Source of the DNA: CANNBR01 sp964604015
Lineage (GTDB): Bacteria; Babelota; Babeliae; Babelales; CAIQNR01
Length of the DNA: 21,280 bases
Reading direction: 5' to 3'
Assembly: GCA_964604015.1 (NCBI GenBank)
Contig: CAZRXF010000014.1
Span: forward strand, 1 to 21,280
The notes beneath the pieces were generated by a model. It was not told the origin of the DNA, did not search any database, and saw only the letters and a list, made by a program, of their open reading frames with translations. Both the position numbers and the translations under genes were made by a program. Shown here piece after piece: positions 1 to 8,209 of this stretch (position 1 is its first letter; every line of letters starts with the position of its first letter).

Positions 1-129
1 CCATAACTGAGAAAATTTTGAATTGAGAGTTTCAGGGGAATCATACGAGCATCCTTGGTCTCTTAGACATCTGCGCTTCTACACTATGAGTAGAAAACAA
101 ACATTCTAGCAAAAAATAACGGAGTTTTC

Positions 130-1539
130 ATGCAAGATCATATCTTTCGTATGTACGATATCCGCGGAATCGTGGGAGAAGAGTTAGTAATTTCTGAGGT
201 GTATGATTGCGCACGTGCGTTTGCGGTGTATGCATTACGTTTGCATCCGCAGTTGACGACGATTGCTGTTGGTATGGATGGTAGAACCCATTCTCCCGCA
301 TTGAAAGAAGCGTTAGTACGTGGACTACGTGATAGTGGGTTGTCTGTGATGTTTGTTGGCGTGTGCCCAACTCCCGTCGTTTCTTTTTCTGAATATTGGT
401 TACCAGTACAAGCAGCCTGCATGATTACCGCATCGCATAACCCTAAGGAATACAACGGGCTCAAGTTTTTCCTCAATAAGCGCCCTTTATTTGCCCAAGA
501 CTTGCAGGAAGTAAAAAAACTTTTTAATGAACGTGCGCATGTCACCAACGTAGTTCGTGGCGGGTATGAAGAATATGCCCTTATCCCTGAGTACGTTGCG
601 TATCTTAAACGGTTATTTCCTCACCTTGTTGGCTGCAACCTGCCGGTAGTGTTTGATTGTGGTAATGGAGCGGTGGGTGCAACGTTGCCTGCAGTCTGCA
701 AAGCGCTTGAATTTCAAAATGTGACGATTTTGTATGGTGACGTTGATGGGACCTATCCGCATCACGAAGCAGATCCATCGGTAGCTGAAAATATGAAAGA
801 TCTTCAAGACGAAGTTTTTAAAAAAAATGCAGCGGTCGGGATTGCGTTTGACGGAGATGGAGATCGTATGGGGGCGGTAACTCCGTTAGGTCGTCTTGTT
901 CCCGGGGATCGATTGTTAGGCACCTTTGCAACATCGGTACTTTCCCAACTTCCGGAAGCTGGGGTGGTGTGTGACGCTAAATGTTCTGGTGGGTTACAAG
1001 AACACATTGAAAAACGGGGTGGGCATCTGTTTTTTTCTCCTTCAGGACATGCTTTTTTACGCAAGGGTATGGCTGACCATGGTGCGGTTCTTGCCGGAGA
1101 ATTAAGCTGCCATTTCTTCTTTAAGGATCGGTATTTTGGGTATGACGATGGTTTGTATGCCGGTTTACGGCTCATGGAGCTTCTGGTATCCTCACAAAGG
1201 ACGCTTGATGAGCATGTTGGAGAGTTTCCTGCTCGGGTAAGCTCGAAGGAATTCCGCATTCCGTGTACGCAGGGTCAGGGTCCTTTGATAGTAGCGAAAA
1301 TTACAGAGAAGGTACGCATGCTTGAAGGTGTGCAGCTTTCAACGGTGGATGGTATCCGTGTTACGCTCTCAGAAGGTTGGGGCTTGGTGCGATCATCAAA
1401 CACACAACCGGTTATCTGCCTCTGTTTTGAATCTGATTCTCAGGAAGGGTTGGCAGTGGTACAGGCTTTTTTTGTACAACTGTTAGAGGAATGGTACTCG
1501 GGAGATTTTCTAAGAGCGGCGTTTGCTGCTAAGGAGTGA
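130..1539 (+). CDS. Phosphomannomutase/phosphoglucomutase (alpha-D-phosphohexomutase family)
   Basis: This 469-aa protein should interconvert hexose 6-phosphates and 1-phosphates (mannose and/or glucose) for nucleotide-sugar and envelope polysaccharide synthesis in the cytoplasm. All four family signatures are visible: the phosphoserine loop TASHNP at residues 100-105 (S102), the Mg-binding loop DGDGDR at 241-246, the sugar-binding loop GELSCH at 323-328, and the phosphate-binding RSSNTQP at 421-427. The sugar loop is usually GEMSGH or GEXSGH, so the Cys is a small departure. Length is normal for the ManB/AlgC type. The ATG at 130 follows a GGAG at 121-124. The endonuclease IV gene starts at or just past its stop, so the two are probably co-transcribed. 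Family assignment is firm; preference for mannose over glucose, or glucosamine phosphate, cannot be read from sequence. Confidence 0.93.
   Translation: MQDHIFRMYDIRGIVGEELVISEVYDCARAFAVYALRLHPQLTTIAVGMDGRTHSPALKEALVRGLRDSGLSVMFVGVCPTPVVSFSEYWLPVQAACMITASHNPKEYNGLKFFLNKRPLFAQDLQEVKKLFNERAHVTNVVRGGYEEYALIPEYVAYLKRLFPHLVGCNLPVVFDCGNGAVGATLPAVCKALEFQNVTILYGDVDGTYPHHEADPSVAENMKDLQDEVFKKNAAVGIAFDGDGDRMGAVTPLGRLVPGDRLLGTFATSVLSQLPEAGVVCDAKCSGGLQEHIEKRGGHLFFSPSGHAFLRKGMADHGAVLAGELSCHFFFKDRYFGYDDGLYAGLRLMELLVSSQRTLDEHVGEFPARVSSKEFRIPCTQGQGPLIVAKITEKVRMLEGVQLSTVDGIRVTLSEGWGLVRSSNTQPVICLCFESDSQEGLAVVQAFFVQLLEEWYSGDFLRAAFAAKE
1531..1536 (+). promoter_or_regulatory. Ribosome binding site that decides the nfo start
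   Basis: AAGGAG lies at the very end of the upstream phosphomutase gene. It ends on the first base of a GTG at 1536 but sits five bases before an in-frame GTG at 1542. The usual spacing favours the GTG at 1542. Confidence 0.6.
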
Positions 1540-1541
1540 GT

Positions 1542-2408
1542 GTGAGGCTCATAGGGTTACATGTACGGTTAGTTACGACACTTTCTGCGTTGCTTGATAA
1601 AGCACATGCGGCAGGAAGTCCGCTTATGCAATGTTTTTTTATACCGCAGGGCAGTAACACACATGCAGTATTTTCAGATGAAGAAATTGCCTTGTGTCTA
1701 CAAAAACGAGACAACTTTAAACAACTCTATGTACATGCTTCCTATTGGGTGAACCTTGCTGGTCGCTATAATAATGGATGGCGTCCCTTTCACCATGAAC
1801 TTGACCTTGCAAAGCGCTTAGCGTTTACCCACATGGTCATTCATCCTGGGTCTGCTACCGGGTGTGAGAATAAGCAAGAGGGGATTGAATATCTTGCTCG
1901 GGCGCTCAATAAAGCGTTGACGACTGAAGAAACGATCACGATTGTTCTTGAAAATACTGCTCATGCAAATAAAACGGTCGGTGGGGATATTCAAGATTTT
2001 GCAAAGCTTTTGCAGCTCCTTGATAAGCCGGAAAAAATCGCGTTCTGCATCGATTCTGCGCATGCCTTTTCTTATGGGTATGACGTGGCAACGCCGACAG
2101 GGGTGAATGCATTTCTTGAAGAAGTTGATGCGGCAGTTGGTGCTGAGCGGGTCGTTGCGCTTCATCTGAATGATTCAGCAGAGCCATTAGGTTCCCGTAT
2201 TGATAAACATGAGATTCCAGGCGAAGGACGAATTGGAAAAGAAAGCCTTCAGCTTTTTATGAACCATCCTAAATTTTTGCACACGTCAGTGATTCTTGAA
2301 ATGCCGGTTGTTTCAGACGAGCGTGAGATTGAAGTTCTTAAAGAAGTCCAAGGATGGGATCGCTCGTCACTCCTTCTTAAAAATGCGCAGACTAGCGAGG
2401 GTGTTTAG
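1542..2408 (+). CDS. nfo: Endonuclease IV (AP endonuclease, Nfo family)
   Basis: This is a cytoplasmic base-excision-repair enzyme that cuts 5' to abasic sites and removes blocked 3' ends. The sequence aligns by eye with the TIM-barrel Nfo family, and all nine metal ligands appear to be present. In the 288-aa form these are H65 (VHASY), H101 (IHPGS), E137 (LENTA), D171 and H174 (IDSAHAF), H208 (LHLND), D221 and H223 (RIDKHE), and E253 (ILEMP). The N-terminus RLIGLHV replaces the usual LIGAHVS. I chose GTG 1542 over GTG 1536 because of the AAGGAG spacing; the longer form adds two residues. The gene is effectively fused in transcription to the phosphomutase gene, with a gap of two bases. Length is typical of the family. 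Confidence 0.93.
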   Translation: MRLIGLHVRLVTTLSALLDKAHAAGSPLMQCFFIPQGSNTHAVFSDEEIALCLQKRDNFKQLYVHASYWVNLAGRYNNGWRPFHHELDLAKRLAFTHMVIHPGSATGCENKQEGIEYLARALNKALTTEETITIVLENTAHANKTVGGDIQDFAKLLQLLDKPEKIAFCIDSAHAFSYGYDVATPTGVNAFLEEVDAAVGAERVVALHLNDSAEPLGSRIDKHEIPGEGRIGKESLQLFMNHPKFLHTSVILEMPVVSDEREIEVLKEVQGWDRSSLLLKNAQTSEGV

Positions 2409-2489
2409 CGTTTACAGGCTTGTGTAACCTTGCATTAGTCTAAAAAATCTCTACTCTAGACTTGTGCTTCTAGCACACCACAAAGGGTG

Positions 2490-2566
2490 GGGCCCATAGC
2501 TCAGATGGTTAGAGCAATCGGCTCATAACCGAGAGGTCCCAGGTTCAATCCCTGGTGGGCCCACCA
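2490..2566 (+). tRNA. tRNA with CAU anticodon, probably elongator tRNA-Met
   Basis: A full cloverleaf folds: acceptor 2490-2496 with 2556-2562, D arm GCTC/GAGC, anticodon loop CTCATAA with CAT at 2524-2526, T loop TTCAATC, and an encoded CCA at 2564-2566. A CAU anticodon could be elongator Met, initiator Met or lysidine-modified Ile2. The normal first acceptor pair argues against initiator. The anticodon arm resembles elongator Met more than Ile2, but I cannot exclude Ile2. The top anticodon-stem pair (27-43) is A-G, leaving four Watson-Crick pairs. A weak promoter (TTTACA at 2411, TAGTCT at 2436, 19-base spacer) lies upstream. Confidence 0.93.
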
Positions 2567-2612
2567 CCGTGAATCACCAGAACGCAGTAGAGCAAGAAAG
2601 GGGTTCTGTCGT

Positions 2613-3350
2613 ATGGAAAAAAGTCCCTTCAGCCGTTTCGTAGCACTCATACAGTTCGATCAATCATTTGGCCCTGTAGAAAAAGAACTTGAAGAAGTTC
2701 TAACCGCGCTTGATGCCGTGCAAGATCAAATGATGGAAGTTGAGCGGGAATACGAAAAAGAACGAGCAAACGTGCAGGATTTTCGCAAAGAAGTTGATGC
2801 ACAGGAACTTGAGATGCGCGTTCTTGATGAAAAAGAAAAAGTTTCTCGTGAGCGTTCTGCTCTTGCAAGTACCACCAAGGAATACCAAAGCTTTAAAAAA
2901 GAATGTGACCAACTAAAACAACTGCAGCACGAACATGAAGATGTGTTGGTGCAGGCGTGGAGTGCGTTCGAGCAGGCGCAGAAGCTTTTTGAGGCAAAAG
3001 AAAACGCATACAAGGATCAAAAAACAACCCTGCAAGAACAGCTTGACGCTCATGAAAACAGAAAGCAGGAACTTCTTGGGCAGCTGACGCAACGAGAAGA
3101 AAAACGCCAAGAACACGTAGTGGGCCTTCCTGAAGAGTGGCTTGAAAAATACAATCGTATGCGCAATAGGGTTGCTAATCCTGTTGTCTCTGTTGTCGAT
3201 GGGACCTGTGGTGGGTGCTCGTACGTTCTGACGCAGTCGGTTTTGATGGCGCTTGATCTTAACAAAATGGTGCAATGCGCAAGCTGTTATCGTCTGATGT
3301 ATAAAAATTTTGATGCAGCGCAGGTAGTGTCGTCAGATGTTCAATCGTAA
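2613..3350 (+). CDS. Coiled-coil protein with C-terminal C4 zinc ribbon (zf-RING_7 / DUF164 type)
   Basis: The 245-aa protein is a long, charged, helical coiled coil over roughly residues 20-170. A compact C4 zinc ribbon follows, with C199 and C202 (CGGC) and C222 and C225 (CASC) as the metal ligands. This layout matches the widespread family of Chlamydia CT398-like and Mycobacterium Rv2229c-like proteins, thought to bind nucleic acid or act as an adaptor; no enzymatic function is established. It lies directly upstream of RNase HI with a 14-nt gap. A zinc-ribbon gene next to an RNase HI gene is also known from mycobacteria (Rv2229c-Rv2228c), which supports a functional link. The ATG at 2613 is preceded by AAAGGGG about ten bases upstream. 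Family call is good, role unknown. Confidence 0.85.
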   Translation: MEKSPFSRFVALIQFDQSFGPVEKELEEVLTALDAVQDQMMEVEREYEKERANVQDFRKEVDAQELEMRVLDEKEKVSRERSALASTTKEYQSFKKECDQLKQLQHEHEDVLVQAWSAFEQAQKLFEAKENAYKDQKTTLQEQLDAHENRKQELLGQLTQREEKRQEHVVGLPEEWLEKYNRMRNRVANPVVSVVDGTCGGCSYVLTQSVLMALDLNKMVQCASCYRLMYKNFDAAQVVSSDVQS

Positions 3351-3364
3351 AAGGAAGTTTCGGT

Positions 3365-3829
3365 ATGGCAGCGCCTAAAACGTGGCAACTTTTTGTAGAT
3401 GGAGCATCGCGTGGAAATCCTGGTCCTGGTGGAGCGGGGATCTATCTTCTTCATCAGAAAGAGGTAGTGGCACGGCGTGCGTATTTTCTTGGAAAGCGTA
3501 CGAATAATGAGGCTGAATATTTGGCGCTTTTAATTGGTATTTTTTTGGTTAAGAAAGAGGGAAAGCCAGGGGATAGGATTGAAGTTTTTTCTGACTCGCA
3601 GCTTCTGATCAAACAGATGACCGGTGAATACCGGGTAAGAAAACCTGAGCTTGCCGTTTTGCATGGTCTCGTGCGTATTCACGCTGAACCATTCCACTGC
3701 GCCTTTGAACATGTGTACCGCGAACAGAATGTGCAGGCTGACGAACTTGCCAATGCGGGTATTGATAAAAAAACTCCCCTACCACTTTCTTTTGTTACCT
3801 TACTTCGTTCCTATGAAATTGAACTCTAG
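3365..3829 (+). CDS. rnhA: Ribonuclease HI
   Basis: This enzyme cleaves the RNA strand of RNA-DNA hybrids, removing Okazaki primers and R-loops. The family opening FVDGASRGNPGPGGAG is present at residues 10-25. The catalytic carboxylates can be placed as D12 (FVDGA), E51 (TNNEAEY), D77 (FSDSQ) and D126 (QADELAN). The 154-aa length is standard for the stand-alone bacterial enzyme. The pattern TNNEAEY is that of the Rv2228c/archaeal-like RNase HI subgroup, not the E. coli form (TNNRMEL). The gene follows the zinc-ribbon gene at 14 bases, with AAGGAA upstream. Its last 17 bases overlap the start of the SpoIID-domain gene in another frame, suggesting translational coupling. Confidence 0.95.
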   Translation: MAAPKTWQLFVDGASRGNPGPGGAGIYLLHQKEVVARRAYFLGKRTNNEAEYLALLIGIFLVKKEGKPGDRIEVFSDSQLLIKQMTGEYRVRKPELAVLHGLVRIHAEPFHCAFEHVYREQNVQADELANAGIDKKTPLPLSFVTLLRSYEIEL

Positions 3830-4955
3830 TATTCTTCTCTTTTTTCTGTGTGTTACCGACATTGCTGCACAGTTTAATGTCCGGGTGTTATTGTGTGACG
3901 ATCAAGCCGAGGTATGGGACATTACGTCTGCTCGCGGGGTTCAACTGCGCGACGCTCACCATACAGACCGAGTCTTTCCTAAAAATGCAACAGCGCATGG
4001 CCTGAAAATTGAAAAGATGGGGGATATGCTTCGCGTTAATGGAAAAAGGATTGGTTCAAAGGAAGTGGTTGTCGAACCGCTTGATAATCATCTGGATTTT
4101 GCCGGTAAAACATACGAAGGCACGTTTCTCATCACGTATGAAAAAAACAAGTGGTTTTTGGTTAACGAAGTTGATAGCGAAGAATATCTCTATTCCGTTT
4201 TACGAACCGAAAGCTGGCCTGGGTGGCCGCTTGAAGTAAATCGAGCATTTGCCATTGCCTGCCGTAGCTATCTGTTGCACCAGCTGCTTTCTTCCCGTTC
4301 AAAAGATGCGCCCTATGATCTTAAAAGTACCAATTATCATCAAACGTATCAGGGTGTTCACAACGATAAGACGTTACGCGAGGCAGTAGAGCAAACGCGA
4401 GGCGTTTTCTTGGCACATAACGATCATCCTATTCTTGCAATGTTTGATTGTTGTTGTGGGGGAGTGATTCCTGCAAAAATTACTGACGCAGTCGATTTTT
4501 CTAAAGTTCCATATCTTGCCCGAAAGCAACCGTGCACCTTTTGTAAAGGCACAAAATTATATGAATGGAAAACAACCTACACAGTTGAGCAATTTATGAA
4601 TGTCATGCAAGAGGCTCGTGATCATGTGATTCATCCCATTCACGAGATAAAGGTGGCGCGCAAGGATAAGGCGGGATTGGTCAAAAAAGTGACCATCAAA
4701 ACAAAACGGGACTTTTTTACCGTGACGGCGCGTCAGATGAATAAACTCTTTAAGGGCGTTAAAAGCTATTGTTTCTCTATCTTCAAAAAAGGCAAGACGA
4801 TTACCGTTGCAGGAAAAGGGTACGGGCATCACCTAGGTATGTGCCAGTGGGGTGCGCGGGAGATGGTTCGTCAGGGATGGAATTACAAAGAAATTCTCCA
4901 ATTTTATTATCCAGGTACTTACTTTATGCAAGTGAATGATTCACAAAAATCATGA
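3813..4955 (+). CDS. Exported SpoIID/LytB-domain protein (probable peptidoglycan lytic transglycosylase)
   Basis: The reading frame is open much further upstream, but the ATG at 3813 gives a clear signal peptide (MKLNSSILLFFLCVTDIAA), so I start it there: 380 aa. SpoIID proteins cleave denuded glycan strands of peptidoglycan. Visible landmarks are the RTESWP segment with candidate catalytic E133, the AIACRSYLL helix near 147-155 (family AxAARTYA), the FDCCCGG segment near 211-217 (family HSTSGG), and the strong C-terminal signature GKGYGHHLGMCQWGA near 334-348 ending in FYYPGT. The Cys-rich CCC at 213-215 plus CTFC at 241-244 is unusual and could hold zinc, as Cys residues do in the C. difficile enzyme. 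It overlaps rnhA by 17 bases. The convergent gene after it begins four bases past its stop. A role in cell-wall remodelling or division outside sporulation is likely. Confidence 0.88.
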   Translation: MKLNSSILLFFLCVTDIAAQFNVRVLLCDDQAEVWDITSARGVQLRDAHHTDRVFPKNATAHGLKIEKMGDMLRVNGKRIGSKEVVVEPLDNHLDFAGKTYEGTFLITYEKNKWFLVNEVDSEEYLYSVLRTESWPGWPLEVNRAFAIACRSYLLHQLLSSRSKDAPYDLKSTNYHQTYQGVHNDKTLREAVEQTRGVFLAHNDHPILAMFDCCCGGVIPAKITDAVDFSKVPYLARKQPCTFCKGTKLYEWKTTYTVEQFMNVMQEARDHVIHPIHEIKVARKDKAGLVKKVTIKTKRDFFTVTARQMNKLFKGVKSYCFSIFKKGKTITVAGKGYGHHLGMCQWGAREMVRQGWNYKEILQFYYPGTYFMQVNDSQKS

Positions 4956-4959
4956 AGTT

Positions 4960-5493
4960 CTACCGCTTTCGTTTGTGACCTCTGGTCTGGTGAACAGGGG
5001 CCTGTTCTTCGGATTTGTTCCCAAAAAAGAGACGTGCATGGTCTCTAAAAAGTTCGTCTCGAAGAGGATCTGGTCTATCGTTGTAAGTTGTTCTTATTGT
5101 TGCTTGGGCAGCTGTTACAAAACTATGTGGGAGGCGGTGCTCAGCATTAGACCTTTCTAAGGTGCTTTTTACCATACTTAAAAAAAGAATATTCTCCATA
5201 TCAGGAGTTACTGTAGGGCTGATCGTATTTCCCGTGCGGGCTGCGATTTCTTGTTGCACAAAGCTCTTGTATGCGTTTTTCCCATAAATAAGGAGAGTTT
5301 TTACATTTTCAGGAAACTCAGGATTTTCAGGATCACGTTGATGTGCAGCTATGACGTGAGGAGCAAGCGCCTGTATAAAACCGAGAATAAGCGGCGCTGT
5401 GAGAGTGTCAGGTAGAGCAACAGGAAGTGGTGCTTCTGCTGCAAAGGCGCGGGTAATGAAGAACAAACTGACTACGATGACTATTTTTTTCAT
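4960..5493 (-). CDS. Small exported protein of unknown function, paralogue of the next gene
   Basis: I do not recognise this 177-aa protein. It begins with a signal peptide (MKKIVIVVSLFFITRAFAA, likely cut after residue 19) and has no further membrane segment. The mature part looks helical and ends in a basic tail, GHKRKR. Residues 43-66 resemble residues 39-62 of the upstream neighbour (shared pattern L-x-P-x-V-x-A-A, then DP or NP, then P-x-F), and a second shared stretch lies near 97-113. The two are therefore probably diverged tandem duplicates. The gene ends four bases from the convergent SpoIID gene. Its own Shine-Dalgarno is weak, so it may depend on transcription from the neighbour 110 bases upstream. 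The product is presumably periplasmic or secreted. Confidence 0.8.
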   Translation of the reverse strand: MKKIVIVVSLFFITRAFAAEAPLPVALPDTLTAPLILGFIQALAPHVIAAHQRDPENPEFPENVKTLLIYGKNAYKSFVQQEIAARTGNTISPTVTPDMENILFLSMVKSTLERSNAEHRLPHSFVTAAQATIRTTYNDRPDPLRDELFRDHARLFFGNKSEEQAPVHQTRGHKRKR

Positions 5494-5603
5494 ACGATTT
5501 ACCCGAGGTAATGAGTATCCTAATTATTTTATTATCGCGGAGATTACAGTAAAGGCAAAACGTTGCTAGGTCAAGAAATAGTCATGTGATTAAGAGGAAT
5601 GCC

Positions 5604-6089
5604 TTAATCTTTGCCCGTGTTGTTTTTTTTCGTGTGTTGCTCGGCCCTTTTGAATGCTTCGTGTGCGATGTCACCGACGATTTTCCAAAAAATGAAAGAA
5701 AATAAATTGTTTGTGTAACTATTAACAGGTTCACCTCGAGCAGGATCCTCCTGGAAAGATCTTTTTAGAAGATAGAGGAAAAAAGCGTCCTCATCAGGAA
5801 ATCCATTTTCTTGTAGAGGAGAATGGTGCACTTCTTTTTCCAGTATTTGAGAGAGGCTTTGCACGTTGTAAGACAGACAGTCAGTTTTTGTCTTGAGTAA
5901 TGCGCTGATAAGGTCATCGGAAAATAGCGGTTCATCTGGATTGGCGGCATAAGCAGCGGCCACTTGAGGTTGAAGTACTGTGAGCGTGCTATTGATTTTT
6001 GTTTTCAAGATAGGAAGAGAATCATCAGGAGCGGCGCCAAAGGCAGTTCCAATGATAAGGAGGCCTTGAACGAATACTACGCTTTTCAT
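5604..6089 (-). CDS. Small exported protein of unknown function, paralogue of the downstream gene
   Basis: The frame is open to 6206, but the ATG at 6089 has AAAGGA just upstream and starts a signal peptide (MKSVVFVQGLLIIGTAFGAA), so I use the 161-aa form. The mature protein is acidic to neutral and predicted helical, with one Cys (C71), and ends in a Lys-rich tail. Residues 39-64 and 99-113 match similarly placed parts of the 4960-5493 product. No enzymatic motif is visible. Upstream, on the same strand, a possible promoter overlaps the 5' region of the divergent YdjM-like gene. Function unknown; export is the best-supported property. Confidence 0.8.
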   Translation of the reverse strand: MKSVVFVQGLLIIGTAFGAAPDDSLPILKTKINSTLTVLQPQVAAAYAANPDEPLFSDDLISALLKTKTDCLSYNVQSLSQILEKEVHHSPLQENGFPDEDAFFLYLLKRSFQEDPARGEPVNSYTNNLFSFIFWKIVGDIAHEAFKRAEQHTKKNNTGKD

Positions 6090-6128
6090 AGGGGTCCTTT
6101 TGATGGCGGAACTATTTTTTCTTGCGGT

Positions 6129-6158
6129 AGTATAGAAGAAAAATTTTGGTGGGTCTAA
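6129..6158 (-). promoter_or_regulatory. Possible promoter for the exported-protein pair
   Basis: Reading the minus strand, TTAGAC (6153-6158) and TATACT (6129-6134) are 18 bases apart, about 40 bases before the ATG at 6089. The -10 is good and the -35 is poor. Confidence 0.35.
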
Positions 6159-6183
6159 GAAATTTAGATAGTGAGGAGATAGG

Positions 6184-6627
6184 ATGCCGGGATATAAAAC
6201 ACACATTGTGGGGGGGGCTGTTACGTTTGCAGCTCTTGCGTATGCGGTTCAAGGACATGTTGATCTTACTCCTTCACTGACATTCCAATGGCTGGGTGCT
6301 GCAATTTTAGGGTCACTTTTTCCCGATGTTGATATCAAGAGCAAAGGCCAGGGCATTTTTTACAAGGGAATGCTCCTGTGCCTTATTCTCTTGCTGTTCA
6401 AAAAACAGTTTTATCCTTTTGTGATCCTGAGTTTTTTAGGATTAGTTCCCGTGTTGGTGCGTCACCGAGGACTGTTTCATCGTCCTTGGTTTGTGGTGGT
6501 GCTGCCGCTTGCGCTTGCGTTTGTCGTAGGGCAATCGTTTCCCGATGCGAGTATTACGCTTTTACAGACCAGTTGCTTTTTTGCCGCTGGAGCGCTGTCT
6601 CATTTGTTGTTGGATCGAATGGTGTGA
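6184..6627 (+). CDS. YdjM/DUF457 family membrane-bound metal-dependent hydrolase-like protein
   Basis: This 147-aa integral membrane protein shows the conserved polar pattern of the YdjM (LexA-regulated in E. coli, DUF457) family. The landmarks are an N-terminal H7 in KTHIVGG, PDVD at 47-50, RHRGLFHR at 93-100, and GALSHLLLD at 136-144. About four hydrophobic segments carry these His and Asp residues, which in the family are proposed to bind metal and attack a lipid-linked substrate. The true reaction is not established. An AGGAG lies just before the ATG. The protein is at the short end of the family and ends immediately after the last motif. It is convergent with putP, with only seven bases between the stops. 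Confidence 0.85.
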   Translation: MPGYKTHIVGGAVTFAALAYAVQGHVDLTPSLTFQWLGAAILGSLFPDVDIKSKGQGIFYKGMLLCLILLLFKKQFYPFVILSFLGLVPVLVRHRGLFHRPWFVVVLPLALAFVVGQSFPDASITLLQTSCFFAAGALSHLLLDRMV

Positions 6628-6634
6628 GCGATAC

Positions 6635-8026
6635 TTACTTTTTCTGAGTCAGCAGAATTACCGCACTATTTGCCAAAAAAGCAGGAAGCATTGAAGGAAT
6701 AGTTAGACCGAGTTGTGGCCAGACCATGGCAGTTACTCCTCCTACAATCATGCCCCAAAAAATACCGTGTTTTTGAGCGCGGGGTAGATACAGCGCAGCG
6801 ATAATGACTGGGCCAAAGCTTGCACCAAGACCGTTCCAGGCATACTCAACGAGGTTGTAGACGGTAGTGCTTTTTGAAAGGGCAATGACAAAGCTGATAA
6901 GCGGTACCAACACTAAGCCGTAGCGTGAGATACGCAAGATCGTTTTCTGGTTTGCTTGTGGATTAACAAAATGTTTATAGAGGTCGTTTGCCAACGTTGA
7001 CGAAGCAACGAGCATTTGTGTTGCAATCGTGGTCAATCCTGCGGCGACAATTGAGCACAGTACACACCCAGCAATAAACGGAGGAAAAAGTTCCTCAACA
7101 ATTTGTACAAACACGAGCATAGGGTTTTCAAGCGGTTTGATAAAAAATGCAACGCCTAAAAATCCGATAAGGACTGATGATCCCAGGGTGAAAATTTGCC
7201 AGAGCATGCCAACGCGCATTGCCTTAGGCATTGTTTTTGGATCTTCAATACCCATGAAGTTAATAAGTACATGCGGCTGACCAAAGTAGCCGATGCCCCA
7301 ACTAACAGCCAGAATAATGCAGCTGATAAGTTCACGAGTCGATGAAGGAAGTAATGAAAATGATAAGCCTTTCAGATGCATAGCCTCGGAGAGAGAAGCT
7401 CCTTCAGGAAGAGCAAAAATGACAAGCACTGGTACCAAAATCATCATGGCAACCAAGAAAATTCCTTGGAAAAAATGGCTTTGAGCAATAGCGGAAAATC
7501 CACCCAAGAACGTGTATGCGATAGTGATCAGAAGACCTAAAAAAATGCCGGTGTAGTAATCAACTTGAAATGCTGATTCAAAAAGCCAGCCCATTCCAAC
7601 GAGGCCCGAGGAAATATAGAATGTGAAAAACCAGAGAGAGAAAAATGCGCTGACAAGTTTGAGTGTTCCGGTTGTGTCGGAAAAACGAGCATCAAAGTAG
7701 GCTGAAAGGGTGTCGCTTTTTGTTTGTTCGGTGGCGATCCGGAGCGGAGCTGCAATACATTTCCACGTAACGTACATACCAAGCGTAAGACCGAGAGGGA
7801 TCCAGACACTGGTCATTCCCGTGGTGTAGGCCATAGCGGGCAATCCCATAAAAACCCAGACACTCATGTCGCTGGCGTGTGCTGCAATTGCAGTTGTCCA
7901 GTACCCAAGCGATCTACCGCCTAACATAAAATCAGACGCGGTTTTTGATGAACGATGTACTACGGCTCCTAAAATTCCCAGGGCAGCTAAATACCCCAGA
8001 AACCCTGCAACAAATCCATTGATCAT
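6635..8026 (-). CDS. putP: Sodium/proline symporter, SSS family (PutP type)
   Basis: This 463-aa inner-membrane protein has about 13 hydrophobic segments and the sodium:solute symporter fold. It imports proline with Na+, if the assignment to PutP within the family is right. The PutP-like motifs are ASDMSVWVFMGLPA at residues 51-64 (D53 and S55 match Na+-site residues D55 and S57 of E. coli PutP), the GYFGQPH segment in the middle, and the AAGLTTIATQML helix (T-T for the S340-T341 Na2 site). The residue after S55 is Val where E. coli has Gly58, which may affect substrate choice. GGGAGAAG lies upstream of the ATG. No proline-degradation gene is nearby, so uptake of host proline for protein synthesis or osmotic use is my inference. 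Confidence 0.88.
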   Translation of the reverse strand: MINGFVAGFLGYLAALGILGAVVHRSSKTASDFMLGGRSLGYWTTAIAAHASDMSVWVFMGLPAMAYTTGMTSVWIPLGLTLGMYVTWKCIAAPLRIATEQTKSDTLSAYFDARFSDTTGTLKLVSAFFSLWFFTFYISSGLVGMGWLFESAFQVDYYTGIFLGLLITIAYTFLGGFSAIAQSHFFQGIFLVAMMILVPVLVIFALPEGASLSEAMHLKGLSFSLLPSSTRELISCIILAVSWGIGYFGQPHVLINFMGIEDPKTMPKAMRVGMLWQIFTLGSSVLIGFLGVAFFIKPLENPMLVFVQIVEELFPPFIAGCVLCSIVAAGLTTIATQMLVASSTLANDLYKHFVNPQANQKTILRISRYGLVLVPLISFVIALSKSTTVYNLVEYAWNGLGASFGPVIIAALYLPRAQKHGIFWGMIVGGVTAMVWPQLGLTIPSMLPAFLANSAVILLTQKK

Positions 8027-8146
8027 AGTGTTACTTCTCCCGGTTTTATCCGTGCTTATCTAAGAACGGACTCATACATTATCAGATATATTTAGGATCG
8101 AGTATACGAGAAAACGCTCCCCTGGGAAAGAGAGCAGGGCCCTTGC

Positions 8147-8176
8147 TTGAAAAGATTCTGAGAGCTATGGTAAGGT
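8147..8176 (+). promoter_or_regulatory. Probable promoter of the 8210 membrane-protein gene
   Basis: TTGAAA (8147-8152) and TAAGGT (8171-8176) are 18 bases apart and would start transcription about 30 bases before the ATG at 8210. The -10 is preceded by TATGG. Confidence 0.4.
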
Positions 8177-8209
8177 CAGTCAAACGTTTTAAAACAAGGA
8201 AGGAGTCGT

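Noticed and set aside
1..129. Possible regulatory region before the phosphomutase gene
   Set aside because: A small TTCTAC/GTAGAA inverted repeat (77-82, 90-95) and a poor TACACT box are present, but there is no convincing promoter pair or terminator tail.
3651..3812. Upstream extension of the SpoIID gene inside rnhA
   Set aside because: It would overlap the RNase HI coding region by 179 bases and hide the signal peptide that begins at 3813.
5588..5609. GATTAAG/CTTAATC inverted repeat at the end of the 161-aa exported-protein gene
   Set aside because: It includes the stop codon and has no T-rich tail on the minus strand, so I do not call it a terminator.
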